A stretch of DNA of 64,000 nucleotides from Adineta vaga. Its lineage: Eukaryota > Rotifera. Both the position numbers and the translations under genes were made by a program. Shown piece by piece: positions 23,918-35,718 of the stretch; the stretch's first letter is position 1, and every line of letters begins with the position of its first letter. The notes under the pieces were generated by a model. It did not search any database. It saw only the letters and a list, made by a program, of their open reading frames with translations, and was not told the origin of the DNA. The stretch is taken from contig CP075496.1 in assembly GCA_021613535.1 (NCBI GenBank), positions 310,001 through 374,000 on the forward strand, given 5' to 3'.

Positions 23918-24525
23918 TTATCCACAAAGAACATGTCGATCGGATGTTGGATATTTTTTACATTTTGTTCCTTTTCCACATAATTGTTTAACAGACCAAT
24001 TATCTATAGAATAAATAATAAAATAATAAAATAAAATATTTTTAAAATAATATATTACTATAAACACAAGTAATAAATCCTTCATTTCCAACACATTTTT
24101 GTTTACCATGATTTTTATTATTACAAGATTCCGATGCAGCTTCTCCTAATTTATACATAAGTTGAGGAGTAATACATACTGAACGTTTTAATTTTTTCGA
24201 ATAGAAACATTTTTTATTTCCACTAAATAAAAATCGAAATTATATAAAACTTGCAATTTCAATCTAATTATACTTACGCAGCTCTTTTACGTCGTCCATC
24301 TTTACATGCTCCTGTTGCAAAAGTCGTAGCTATTGGAACAGCTATTGCACAAAAAAGTGCTCCAAATGGACCCGCTGCTAGACAAGGTGCAGCTGATGCC
24401 CATGCAATAGTACCAGTTACTCCAGCTTGACATTTAGTTTTTTTATCACCTGCTTCTATTTCAATCATTTGAATACATAATATAGTAACAATGAATACGA
24501 TCAATGGAATGCCAATGATTTTCAT
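23918..24525 (-). CDS. Small secreted Cys-rich protein
   Basis: Three exons (24525-24278, 24222-24059, 24003-23918) with matching phases give 165 residues. A signal peptide (MKIIGIPLIVFIVTILCIQM) is followed by a hydrophobic Gly/Ala-rich stretch between Cys residues (about residues 32-75), a basic GRRKR site that could be a processing point, and a Cys-rich C-terminal part with eight or so Cys. The layout resembles secreted antimicrobial or effector-like peptides, but no named family is recognised, and the function is open. It stands in a quiet AT-rich area on the same strand as its neighbours. Confidence 0.7.
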
Positions 24526-25193
24526 TTTGATAGTTTCTTAAATTTATTTATATTTATAAAAATTAGAATTAAATTACATTAATCTGTTATAATATTCAAA
24601 GAAATCTTGACTACACTTCACAAATCTTTATATCTCAGATGTTCTGAATTATTATATTTATTTTAACTAATTTTCATTATCATATAAAGTAATAAAAGAA
24701 GAGAAACTTACATATCGTTTGATTCTATTGACTTATAATTCTTCTTTACAGATGTGTATATTTATTAGTATAGTAATTGTAAAAGATTAATAACTACGAT
24801 GAATATAGTTAAATAAAACATAGTTACTACTTGCCATCTCTATATAAAGATTTTAGATACTATCAAAACATTATAATGCCTTTCAGTGCATACTGATAAC
24901 AAAATAATACAATAATATGTAGAATAGATGTTAAGAATAACATTTAATGAAAATGTGAATCTGATAAGAACAAATATACGATGTGAACTATTTTATGCTA
25001 AAGATAGAATTTAATGAGAATATTAATATAGTAATGGTAGATATGATATATGAAATATCACGACACAACGAAAGGTAACACTCAGGCATATAACAACAAA
25101 GAAAATGATGAGATGAAATCTATAATGCCTCAAAATACACCTTTTAAAAAAATATAAGAAACTGTATAGGGCTCAACGTTTCTCAAATACGAG
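24526..25193. other. AT-rich intergenic region
   Basis: Upstream region of the small secreted protein gene; no exon or repeat recognised apart from general AT-richness. Confidence 0.45.
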
Positions 25194-25259
25194 ATGGGTG
25201 TGACTACGTGTAGGTAATGATGTTAGTATAATTTCTTTCACCATGCACACCCACACCCA
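25194..25259. repeat. TGTGGG-type hairpin, long loop
   Basis: ATGGGTGTGA at about 25,194 is mirrored by GCACACCCACACCCAA ending at 25,259, with a loop of about 40 bases. It directly abuts the 3' end of the adducin-like fragment. Confidence 0.6.
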
Positions 25260-25261
25260 AA

Positions 25262-25593
25262 AGTATTGAACGATCTTTTATTGACAATATTTAAGAGAAT
25301 TTTATCAGATAGATAATTTAATATATCGATATTTTGAATAATATAAATAATCTTGATCAGAATCAAGTTCTCATTCTTCTCTTGTACATTACGTATATAA
25401 GTATGATAATATGAAGCATCAACGCATGTTTTACATGTAATTAAACCATGATTACTTAAAATCACTACATCTTTATCTCCTAAATCACGTACAATACGTT
25501 TATGTTACCTAGATGAATTATATTTCCATTAAAATCAAATTTGACTATGATAATGCAGTAATTTCACGATAACTCAAATTAAATGGATTAATT
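25262..25593 (-). pseudogene. Adducin-like class II aldolase fragment
   Basis: The minus strand reads LINPFNLSYREITALS, then after a frame change KFDFNGNIIHL, and after a missing middle part RIVRDLGDKDVVILSNHGLI followed by TCKTCVDASYYHTYIRNVQ. These are three blocks of the adducin/class II aldolase head domain in the right order. The frame break and the absence of the central block with the His ligands show a decayed fragment. It ends against a TGTGGG hairpin. Confidence 0.75.
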
Positions 25594-26430
25594 AATAGAT
25601 ATTATTTACCATTTGGTCAATTCAATTCGTATTTTTTGTTTATCAATACTAAAATTACTGAAGAGATCATCATCTATTACTCGTGATCATGATATATTGT
25701 TATTTTTATTCTTTTGTGAATAATTTTCATCGTTTGAAAAGAAAAATAACATTATATGACGATTTTTAGTAGAAGAGATATATACGTTAATGGAACTACG
25801 CCTTAATTTAGTTCTTCCAATCATAAATCGCATCTTTTACATAGAAAAACACGCAGTTATATATGTGCAACCAAAAGAAAGAGAACGAAAAGAACAAATG
25901 TACGAGAAAAAGAGAAGAACCAAGAAAAATAAATAGAACGATATCGTCCCAGATATCTTTACACATTAGTTAAGCGTCGATTATTTTCGTGGCTTGATAG
26001 ATTAAAGTATGTATATAGTTTTTCTTTACTGTAAAAAAGATAGAAGTAGGGAAAGTGAAAATATCACTAAACTATGATTTATCTGTTTACTAACGAATTC
26101 TATTTCAATCAATTGAAGTTAATCGATTTAGTAGATAAAAAAGATAACGTTTGCTATGTAAATGACAACAACAACAACAACAACAGTTTTTTATTTTGAT
26201 TCTTTTTTCAAATTTAACATTAACGACTAAATATAAGTTTTAAAATCTATTGTAACACAAAATTATCTCAAACCCATGACATATAGGTCGATGTTGTACA
26301 CGTATCTTTTCTTTTTACAGAAGTAATGAAGTGAAATCTTATTCTACCTACTATATCGTCGGTTGCTGAGTCTAATAAAATTTCGTTTCAGTTTATTTTA
26401 TTTTTTTGTAGACAAGTTGTTGTAAACGAA
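25594..26430. other. Intergenic, no gene recognised
   Basis: AT-rich, with a short (CAA)n tract at about 26,164-26,184. Probably includes the promoter of the plus-strand repeat protein that follows. Confidence 0.45.
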
Positions 26431-27219
26431 ATGAGTTGGACAAAAGAAACATTCGAAAGATTATTTCATTGGAGCAATATTACATATATTGCAAATGCTT
26501 TTGATGAAGACATCTGGATTGGTTTTAAATCAAATGATTTGGAATTGGAAACAGCCCACATTGGACAGGATATTAGCGAATCGCAAGGAACTCTACCATT
26601 TAGTCTTCGATTAAACAAGATATCAGAGGTCGGTTGGATTAAATTAAAATCCGGTAATGTTCATAAACATAACAGAAGTTCCAAAACGGAAAGAATAACG
26701 ATTGTATGCACAAAAGAACTAAAGAAAGCTCTTGTGGCTGTGGACACAATATCGGCGGACGCTTCTAATACTACAACTGAAGACACTAACTTAATCATGG
26801 TACTGAACTACCAAATACAACAAAATTATTCTTACATTATGACTAAAAATGGCGAATTTTTACAGCAAAAATATGGAAGCAACAATTTCTTTCGAGATTT
26901 TTTAGGTAAAGATCACCATGTGAAACAAACAAACTCCAATACTTCTGATACAAATCAGAATGAGACACAAACAAACTTCGAGATTTCTGATACAAATCAG
27001 AATGAGACACAAACAAACTTCGAGATTTCTGATACAAATCAGAATGAGACACAAACAAACTTCGAGATTTCTGATACAAATCAGAATGAGACACAAACAA
27101 ACTCCGATATTTCTCGCACTGCTCCAGAAATTTCTGCATTTCTGTCAACTCTTTTATATTTCTCTGCATTAATTGGTGGTCCTTTGTGTGTCTTCGTTCT
27201 AGCTCTACATATTAAATAA
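26431..27219 (+). CDS. Tail-anchored protein with 14-residue repeats
   Basis: Single exon of 262 residues. The N-terminal ~165 residues form a globular domain I do not recognise, with no signal peptide. Residues about 170-227 carry four near-identical 14-residue repeats (unit SDTNQNETQTNFEI), Asn/Thr/Gln-rich with several N-x-T sites. A single hydrophobic segment (STLLYFSALIGGPLCVFVLAL) ends the protein, leaving a tail of three or so residues. This could be a tail-anchored protein. The exactness of the DNA repeats suggests recent expansion and probable length variation between alleles. Confidence 0.65.
   Translation: MSWTKETFERLFHWSNITYIANAFDEDIWIGFKSNDLELETAHIGQDISESQGTLPFSLRLNKISEVGWIKLKSGNVHKHNRSSKTERITIVCTKELKKALVAVDTISADASNTTTEDTNLIMVLNYQIQQNYSYIMTKNGEFLQQKYGSNNFFRDFLGKDHHVKQTNSNTSDTNQNETQTNFEISDTNQNETQTNFEISDTNQNETQTNFEISDTNQNETQTNSDISRTAPEISAFLSTLLYFSALIGGPLCVFVLALHIK
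26943..27110 (+). repeat. Four 42-bp tandem repeats inside a coding region
   Basis: Four copies of a 42-bp unit starting TTCTGATACAAATCAGAATG, nearly identical, in frame with the surrounding gene. The last copy differs by a few bases. This is a coding minisatellite, not a CRISPR array, since there are no unique spacers. Confidence 0.9.
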
Positions 27220-27986
27220 TTATTTAAACAACGCTTGAAAATTTTATAAAATAAATAAATAAAAACAAAAGCAAATATCGCTGCATTTATTACATAAATA
27301 ACGTAATGAAAATGATTAGATTAGTAAAACGAATTCCAATAACTTAGATCATCCGATCAAGAATTGTATTCTAAAAAGTTTCTATTCGATATTTTCACAT
27401 CTTACTTTTTAATCGGTAGAGTTGAATTGAATATCAATCTTCAAGCTACATAAATCTGATATTCACAACAAACGTGAAAAACAATAATTTTATAATTAAT
27501 TAATATAGAACCTGTGACGTTTCAGGTAATATTTGGATCTAAATTATTTTTGTTTCGTAGTGGTACTCTCGGTGTGTTTTTTCATGGAGTTTTCAACAAA
27601 AAAGCTAATAGAAAAAGTGAAATTTCTCTCGATAGTTGAGGGTTCATGTCGAGCAGAGAAAAAGAGAACAATCATTATCGCAATTCAATCCGTATATTCA
27701 TTGTGACTCACATATCACATCAAAACACACTGTTAGTTTATTCAATAGGGAAAAGAAAAGTTTGAATATATATTTGTTAAGATACTTATTTATATCTCTT
27801 GTTTGACTAGACGACTTAATATTATGTTGAGATCATTAGATCATTTTTGAATAAGATTTTTATTTCAGTTTGAAAGGACGTGGACGAGGTTACGAATATT
27901 CTTTTATTTTACTCTCATTCTCATTCTCGTCAAGATAAATGAACGAATCTCATTATATGGTTTGAAAAAATTTTAAAAAATGTACC
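27220..27986. other. Intergenic between convergent genes
   Basis: AT-rich; no exon recognised. It lies between the 3' ends of the repeat protein (plus) and the lectin-like gene (minus). Confidence 0.45.
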
Positions 27987-30900
27987 TTAAAAAGCATTTG
28001 CATATAAAGCAGCACCTGAGCCTATACCATTGCCACCTTTCAATGCCCAGAAAGTAATATTGTATGTCATACCGACAACTGTAGGAAAATATTGTTCGAT
28101 AAATTGTATATTAGAAGTTGGTGTACACTTATTATTATAACACCAAACACTACCAGTTAAACAATCGGGCGAGTTCGTTACGAGAGCAGTACAGTTATTG
28201 GAACATGCAAATAGTTGCCAACCAGTCGAAGAGCCAGCTTCAAAATTCCCATTGGTTAGTATGTTTATTCCTGAACCATTGTTTGGTACAACAGTTACAT
28301 TGTCGACATACCAATCTTTGCCGGGTTGATCAGTTGCTGAACTAAATCGAATTCTTGCACTGGTACCTGTAGCTGTAAAAGTATTAGAATATTGTGCCCA
28401 TGTCGTTGGTGCAGCGTTGTTATCAAATTTTTCAAGTAATCCGGTCGCAGTAAAATTACAAGCCATTGCTAAAAAAAAAGATACTCAAAGAATTGTGTTT
28501 AGATTATCTTACTCGTTGTAGTAGTTGTCGATGTAGTGCCTATTGAAAGAAATGAAAATAAGCAATATGGTTTCTATAGAATAGAAATACACACTGGTGC
28601 TTGTAGTTGAAGTAGTTGATGTCGATGTTGATGTTGTACTAGTTGTTGATGTTGTCGAAGCTGAAAATATCGATTTAAATTATTGATTATATTCAAAATA
28701 TAATTTGAAGAAAGTATTGGTATATAAATATGATTAAAAGAGTAAATTAATAACGAGATATCAGTTAGAATTCTTTCTATAGAATGATTCTGTAAACATT
28801 TGAGATACTCTAAGAATAAAAAGCTTCGTAGTTTCTTAGTGTTTTTTTCGACGACTATGTTCTGAAAATTATGCAGTTTGCTTCTCCGATCAGAAAAACT
28901 AGTTATATTAAGTTAATTTTGAAAATAAATATCAATGAATAATATAGAAGACTACTGCAAAAAAGATATTTTAAAGAGAAATTGGAAATTTTCTTACTGG
29001 TAGTTGATGTTGTTGAAGTTGTCGATGTTGAAGTAGTGGATGTAGAAGATGTCGTGGAAGTTGTCGAAGTAGTTGATGTTGTTGAAGTTGTTGACGTTGT
29101 TGAAGTAGTGGATGTAGTTGAAGTTGTTGAGGTCGTGGATGTTGACGTTGTTGAAGTTGTCGATGTTGTTGAAGTCGTAGATGTTGACGTTGTCGAAGTT
29201 GTCGATGTTGTTGAAGTCGTCGAGGTAGTAGAGGTCGTAGAACTTGTCGAAGTAGATGTCGTGGAAGTGGACGAAGTGGATGTCGTAGAAGTGGTTGAAG
29301 TGGACGTCGTTGATGTGGTCGTTGTAGTGGTTACGGATGTCGTTGTAGTTGCAGCTGAAAAAATAGTAAAAGATATTTTAGAAAAATTATTTTATTTTAA
29401 TTAATATCGGAGACAAAATAAATCTGACTTTAAGACCTCATATTGAAAAATTCTAGGGTGCGGGTTATGGGTTGAGAGTATAGCTTGAACTACATCCACA
29501 CCCTCTTTATTCTTACTTGTTGTTGTGACTGTTGTTCTTTGTGTTGTAGACGTTTTTGGAACTAAAACAAAAGGAAAATTTCAAGAATCATTCAATAGAT
29601 AAACGTAGAGTTTGAACATATAACTATAAACATTAGTTTGTTATTAGAAAATATAAATAGATTGAGAAATAGATGACGAAATGAAAAATCACTCACATAA
29701 AGTCAAAAGAAGAATTGTAGTAATAGCAATTGCTAGAAGACCAAGACATAATCCGCAAGTAAGCAGTCGACAGATCATTGAGAAAACACATCTTTTTCTT
29801 TTACGTTCTCTTTGAATTAGTAAATAAAATGAGAGATTATCAATTGATCAAATAATTTCATATTGTTACTAACCCAATTATATTCATTGACTTTTCCAAT
29901 CGATTTCGACGTACCATATAATTACGATTATTCATTCTACGATGACCTCCTATCGGAATTTTATCTTCATATAATGAACCGTGGGTCCGTGGTCTACGTA
30001 ATGACTATAAAAATAAACAAAAAGAAATATATCCATTATAAAAGTAGCAATATAGAAAAGTTGTAATCCAGAAATAAATGATCTGATCAGTTTAAATTAC
30101 TAAAAACTCTTCCATATAGATTTACAACTATAATATTCAACATCATGAAATATTTCATATTGATCTTAAAAAACGAATCTGATACTGAAATAACACATAC
30201 TTGTAATGATGATGCATAGGATTCGTGATCAACAGAATTATGTTGAAATGGTTGTTTGAATATATTGTCATTATTAATCTTGTTGGATGTTGGTAATACG
30301 CAAGTTCGATTGTATTGAATTGTAGTGTTTAATTCATTATAATTTGAATTCTAAAACATAAGATCTTTGTTTAATTATTCTTTAAAAGAAAATATGTCAA
30401 ATTTTACATCAATAGGTGATGTATGAATAGAAATTTCATCACTGATGTCAGGTATACTTGAAACTCGTCGAACGGTAACACCACTAAAACGACTTTCAGA
30501 TTTCTTTCGATTAATTTGTACTTTCTAAAAATAAAAATCATTAGAAAAAGAAATTGATTTAATATATATATTTATATTTCAAATACATTTTTTGTTATTG
30601 ATGGACTAAGAGAATGATCATATCTGTTCACTACACTATTTAGTGATCCTATATAAACACCACTGAATTTTTGCGATTCAATTAAATGGCCATCTTTTGG
30701 TGTCTACAAATGAAGAATATTTATTATATGAAATTTAGCTTCTCCATATGATCTCAGAAAGTAAAACAATTTTGATATTTTTTTTAAATATTTAATCAAA
30801 GAATATCTTAATTACAATAAAAAGATTTCCATGATACATATTTTACTTACAGTTTTTATTGACGTATTCGAAACACTTCGTACTCGTTTGATGCTCACAC

Positions 30901-31203
30901 CACTAATAGATGATTTCCTTATCATCGGAGTTTCTTGTGAATTCTAAAAATCGAAACAAATAATATAAAATTATTTTCTCTCGAACTATTTTGTTTAAAT
31001 AAACGTTGATATATTTTAATGTAAATTAATTGATATATAAAATGATTACATACCTGAGGTGTTGATGTTCGACTAATTCCACTTTCGAATAAATCAACAG
31101 AAACAACATATGGATTACTATTTTCTATGGGTGATATCATAGGAGATATAGTGGAATGAACGGTTGGAATTCGTTTTGTTTTTGTTACAATGACACTTTT
31201 CAT
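27987..31203 (-). CDS. Type II membrane protein with mucin-like stalk and lectin-like head
   Basis: Eleven exons: 31203-31054, 30943-30851, 30703-30587, 30524-30408, 30350-30201, 30004-29874, 29809-29697, 29354-28998, 28660-28595, 28539-28513, 28468-27987. All phases agree and the total of 1,803 nt gives 600 residues. The cytoplasmic part holds repeated SGVxxxRVxS-type motifs, two of them on exons of exactly 39 codons. A basic stop (ERKRKR) and one membrane segment (LLTCGLCLGLLAIAITTILLL) follow, then about 150 residues of almost pure Thr/Ser (mucin-like, heavily O-glycosylated by inference), then a 160-residue Cys-containing head that looks like a jelly-roll carbohydrate-binding domain (WYVDNVTVVP, NGNFEAGSSTGW). 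A possible cell-surface or glycocalyx receptor. A 43-nt Thr-coding piece at 29559-29517 would break the frame and is left out. Confidence 0.75.
29456..29505. repeat. Degenerate TGTGGG hairpin in an intron
   Basis: AGGGTGCGGGTTATGGGTTG is mirrored loosely by CTACATCCACACCCT. It lies in the intron between the membrane-anchor exon and the mucin exon of the type II gene. Confidence 0.5.
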
Positions 31204-32141
31204 GTCTTTGTTGTCTAAGAATAAATACGATTTTCTTTCGCTTTTTAATTATTTTAACAAATGATCAGTTTCTTTGTATTTTGTCAATCTTGTAATTTCT
31301 ATAAAGAAATGTACTTTTTTTTATGGGCGATTTCATATTAAATAAGAAAAGAAAAACAAATAAAAGAATTGTTTTTCATTCTTTTCAATTGAAATCAACA
31401 ATATGACCAATTCATATGGATTCCTATGATCGAGATATATAATCTCCTAGAGAAACAATAGACGATAGTTATAGAACAAGAAGATTATTTTTGTTTTACT
31501 ACTTATACAATATATTAATTAAAAATAAATATCAATATACATTTCATAGAAAACTTTTTGAAATAAATAGAATATATAATAAGAAATATAAAATATTTTG
31601 ATTTATGAATTACAATGATATAAAGAATCTTAATAGATCAAATAAAAAGAAAATTTTCATTGGTAATACATTCAACAATGAAAATCATCGTTAAACATCG
31701 ACAATCAATATGAATATTTCTTTGTTCACTTTTTAATTTAGGAAATACTAATGATTGATTCTCTCGAAATCACTAACTATTAATGGAACAATGTTATTTT
31801 CATTCTAGACTAAGACAAAGATGATATGAGTGAAATTTCATCCAAGTGCTTTGTCTTATTGATTCTCGTTTTATTTTCTTTTTCATAAAATATTAGAATA
31901 TCTATATATTTTAAGGTTGTTTATCGAATGTTTATTGTCGATTTTACGCAGTTAATTCACGATGATATTCGTCACATGGACATCGAAGAGAAACGAGAAT
32001 GTATATAATTATTCATACCTTTAGAAAAAATATATTTCTGCATCGATAAACACTATTACATATATATGACATGACAAAAAAAGAAGCCCTTATTCATAAA
32101 TTTGTTTATTATCGTATTTACCTTTTAATTTTTAACTACAA
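31204..32141. promoter_or_regulatory. Divergent intergenic region
   Basis: About 0.94 kb between the divergent starts of the type II lectin-like gene (minus) and the ART-FG-GAP gene (plus); both promoters should lie here. The sequence is AT-rich and no exon is recognised. No specific promoter motif could be picked with confidence. Confidence 0.5.
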
Positions 32142-35100
32142 ATGTTAACAAAAAATACTTATGTAGAAATTGATGAATCACAAGAACGATCAAGTGATAA
32201 TGAAAATATCAATGAAAGAAATGAATTACCATCCAATTTATTAAACAAAATAGATTCTAAATTAAATGAAGAAAATAATTTCGAAAATATAGAAATGGTT
32301 GGAATTGCAAGACGATCAATCGATATAGTGGATAAAGTAATATTAAAAAATGATCGTTTAGTAGAAAATGTTTTTGAAAAATTGAAATTAACAAATTTGA
32401 ACTTATATAATAATATCGAAAGTGAAATTAGTCCAATTAAAGGATATGCTGATGAACCATTATTACCACTTTCAAAAGCATGTATTCCATTGAAAGATAT
32501 TCTTTATGATTTATCATCTTATGTTGACTTAGCATTACGAGAAACACCTGAACAACCACCAGATGAATTGACTATTGATGAAAGTGCTGCTATTCGTCTC
32601 TATACAATGGAATGGGATGCACCACATCGAAGTCTTTATTCATTACTTAATTTCAATCTAAAAACAGCTAATCATAAAGAACTTTTACCATTTTTCAAGT
32701 ATCTTAAATTATTCTTAAGTGCTCTAACTAAATTACCATGTGTTCCATCATTAACTGTTTGGCGTGGTGTTACGAAAGATTTAACTTCAGATTTTCCACC
32801 AGGTACTCGAGTAACATGGTGGTCATTTTCTTCATGTACAACTGAAATGACTGTATTAGAAAATAATATGTATTTGGGTCGTGAAGGTGATCGAACACTT
32901 TTCTCTGTTGAAGCTATCAATGGTCGATGTATACGTGATCATTCACATTTTGTTACTGAAGATGAAATTCTTCTTCTTCCTGGTACTCATATGATTGTTC
33001 AATCACAACTTAGTCCAGCATCAAATCTTTATATTATTCATTTGAAACAAGTTAAACCTGATATAGAATTATTAGAATTACCATTCGAAGGTATTTTTCA
33101 AAATTATATTCAGTAATTATTTTGATTATCTTGATTATATTTTTAGGTGCACATCTTTTTCCAAAAGAAATGTAAGTCAATTAGTTTTTATATTGTTTAT
33201 TTAATACAAAAAAAAAATTGTCTATTATTTTCTAAGACATCCTTGGTATTGGAAGAAAAGATTTACAATTCCAATCGTTTTTTTAATTATTTTATTTATT
33301 GGTGGTATTATTCTTGGTGCTGTTCTTGGAACACGAAAATCATCTCCTATGAATAGTAAAATTTGTTGTTAGATAGATCTTCTATTATATTCAACTGAAT
33401 ATTATTTATTTTAGTAATATCATGTACTAATCCATTGGAATCATTTGATTATATTAAAGTTGGACAATATCCATCTTCGATCGTATTAGGTCATTTTAGA
33501 AACAATAGTTATCTTGATGCAGCAATAACAATTGCTAATGAAAATGCTGTGATTGTACTTCTAGGTGAACCTACTGAAATTCTTCGTACTTCAAAGATTA
33601 CGACTGGCGAACAACCAATGTTTATTATAGCGACTGATTTTAATAATGATACAATAATAGATATAGCAATTGTTAACAATGGTGATGATACTGTTATTGT
33701 ATTATTAGGTGTAGGAAATGGACTTTTTCAAGATAAAAAAGTCTATCGAGTAGATACTTCACCATCTTGTCTTATATCAGCTGATTTTAATAATGACAGC
33801 AAATTGGATTTAGCCATAGTGAGTCAAGACAGTAATATTGTTAATGTGCTACTTGGTGATGGACAGGGAGCCTTTCAAAGTTCATTTAATAATTCAGTTG
33901 GTTATTTTCCATCATTTATAATATCCGTTGATTTTAATCATGATAACAAATTAGATTTGGTAGTTAGCAATACTTTTGATAATACTATTAGTGTATTGAT
34001 TGGTTATGGTGATGGAAATTTCCAAACGCACATGACATATTCTACTGGCTTGTATCCAACATGTTTGGTATCAGCTGATTTTAATAATGATAATAATTTA
34101 GATATAGCAGTAACTAATAGTAAAAATAATACAGTCAGTATTTTACTTGGCATAGGAAACGGAAGTTTTCATAGTCATCTCGAATATGTAACGGGTTCGT
34201 ATCCTTTGTCTATTGGATCAGGTGATTTTGATAATGATAAAAATACAGATTTGGCAATAACCAATAGTGAAGAAAATACCATTAGTGTCTTATTCGGTTA
34301 TGGAAATGGTACATTTAAAGATCAAATTAAATATGGAACTGGTAGCTATCCTGTTTATTTGATGGTCGATGATTTCAACGACGATGGTAGCACAGATTTA
34401 GCAGTACTTAATAATGAGGACAATACTGCTAGTATGTTTTTTGGTCTAGGCAATGGTACCTTGAAGTTTATACAATCGTTTAGTACTGGTAATTCTCCAA
34501 AATCATTCGCTGTCGCTGATTATAATAATGACAAAAAATTAGATTTTGCAGTAGTTGAACAAACTGATAATACCGTTAGTGTATTTCTTGGCGAAGGACG
34601 TGGAAATTTTCAAATTGCGCTCAAATATACTACGGAAAAATATCCATCATCTATTATCTCCGCCGATTTCGATAATGATAATAAACAGGATTTAGTCATT
34701 ACTAATAGTGAAGTAGATACTGTTAGTATACTTTACGGAGTTGGTGATGGATTTTTTCGATCTCCCATAAGCGTTACTGTTGGTAGTTTTCCAACTTCTG
34801 TAACATCGTTTGATCTTAATAAAGATGGATACATAGATTTAGCTGTAGCAAACAAAGGCGATAATACCATTCGGATATTTTTTAATACGGCCAATCAAAC
34901 GTTTACGATGTTTTTAAATTATACAATTGGTAATTGGCCATCTTCTATCATATCAGCTGATTTTAATCAAGATGGAAATATAGATTTAGCAGTGACTAGT
35001 AGAGATGATAATATTGTTAGTGTAATGCTTAATAATGGTAATGGTATTTTTCTTACTTCAGTTAATTATACAGTTGGTAAATCACCATCATGTGTTCTAT

Positions 35101-35489
35101 CAATAGATGTTAATAAAGACACATATGATGATTTAATAGTTACTAATTATGGTCATAATACTATTAGTATATTACTTAACGATCGAAATGGAACATTTTC
35201 TAATAGAAATACTTTTACAGTTGGTAGATATCCATCTTCTGTAGTAGCATCTGATTTTAATAACGATCAATATACGGATTTAGCAGTTGCTAACAGTGGT
35301 AGTAATAGCGTAAGTTTATTGTTAGGTAATGGTGATGGTACATTTCAATCTCAAATTAAATATACTACTGGAATCTTTCCAACTTCTATTAAAACAGGCG
35401 ATTTAAATAACGACCAAAGACCAGATCTTATTGTAACAAATGGCAAATCGAACGATGCATATATTTTTTTGAACAAATGTAAAAACTAA
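32142..35489 (+). CDS. ADP-ribosyltransferase fused to a membrane anchor and FG-GAP propeller
   Basis: Four exons (32142-33090, 33147-33171, 33237-33355, 33415-35489) total 3,168 nt, giving 1,055 residues with agreeing phases. Residues about 95-310 are an arginine-type ART domain (PF01129 type): VWRGV (Arg), WWSFSSCT (Ser) and TEDEILLLPG (ExE), so R-S-ExE is intact. A short linker leads to a signal anchor (FTIPIVFLIILFIGGIILGA) after a Lys/Arg stop, near residues 335-360. The remaining ~690 residues are FG-GAP/VCBS repeats with DFNNDxxxDLAV loops and VLLGxGNGxF turns, about twelve to fourteen in number, expected to form one or two beta-propellers. With a single anchor and no signal peptide, the ART should face the cytosol and the propeller outward, like a receptor with an enzymatic tail. 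Ligand and target are unknown; stopping at the plain ART stop codon (33116) is an alternative isoform. Confidence 0.8.
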
Positions 35490-35718
35490 TCTTGGATGTG
35501 GGTTTGCATGTCTTTGTCCTCTTCACTCACACTCGCTAATTTGTTTATCATTTGCTGTAAGATAGAAATGTTCCAAGACGAATGTTTATGTTTTATTTTC
35601 AAAGAAAAACTACTTATGCACACTACATTTGAAAACAAAAACGAAAAAGAAAGTAAAGAAGATCCATATAAATGAGATGAATAAAGTCAGCTAAATTGAA
35701 AGATATGTGTATACCAAA

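Noticed and set aside
26943-27110. Regular repeats that could suggest a CRISPR array
   Set aside because: The units are directly tandem with no unique spacers and are in frame within a gene.
26843-27172. Minus- and plus-strand frames with repeated SLFVSHSDLYQK or RHKQTSRFLIQI units
   Set aside because: They are shadows of the 42-bp tandem repeat in the real plus-strand gene, whose frame is the longest and has a membrane anchor.
28982-29404. Plus-strand frame of 140 residues rich in Val, Glu and Asp
   Set aside because: It is the antisense of the Thr/Ser-rich mucin exon on the minus strand; the repeat of simple codons keeps several frames open.
33091-33116. End of the ART protein at the plain stop codon 33,114-33,116
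   Set aside because: A GT donor at 33,091 joins three further exons in phase and adds a membrane anchor and FG-GAP part; the plain stop may still be used as an isoform.
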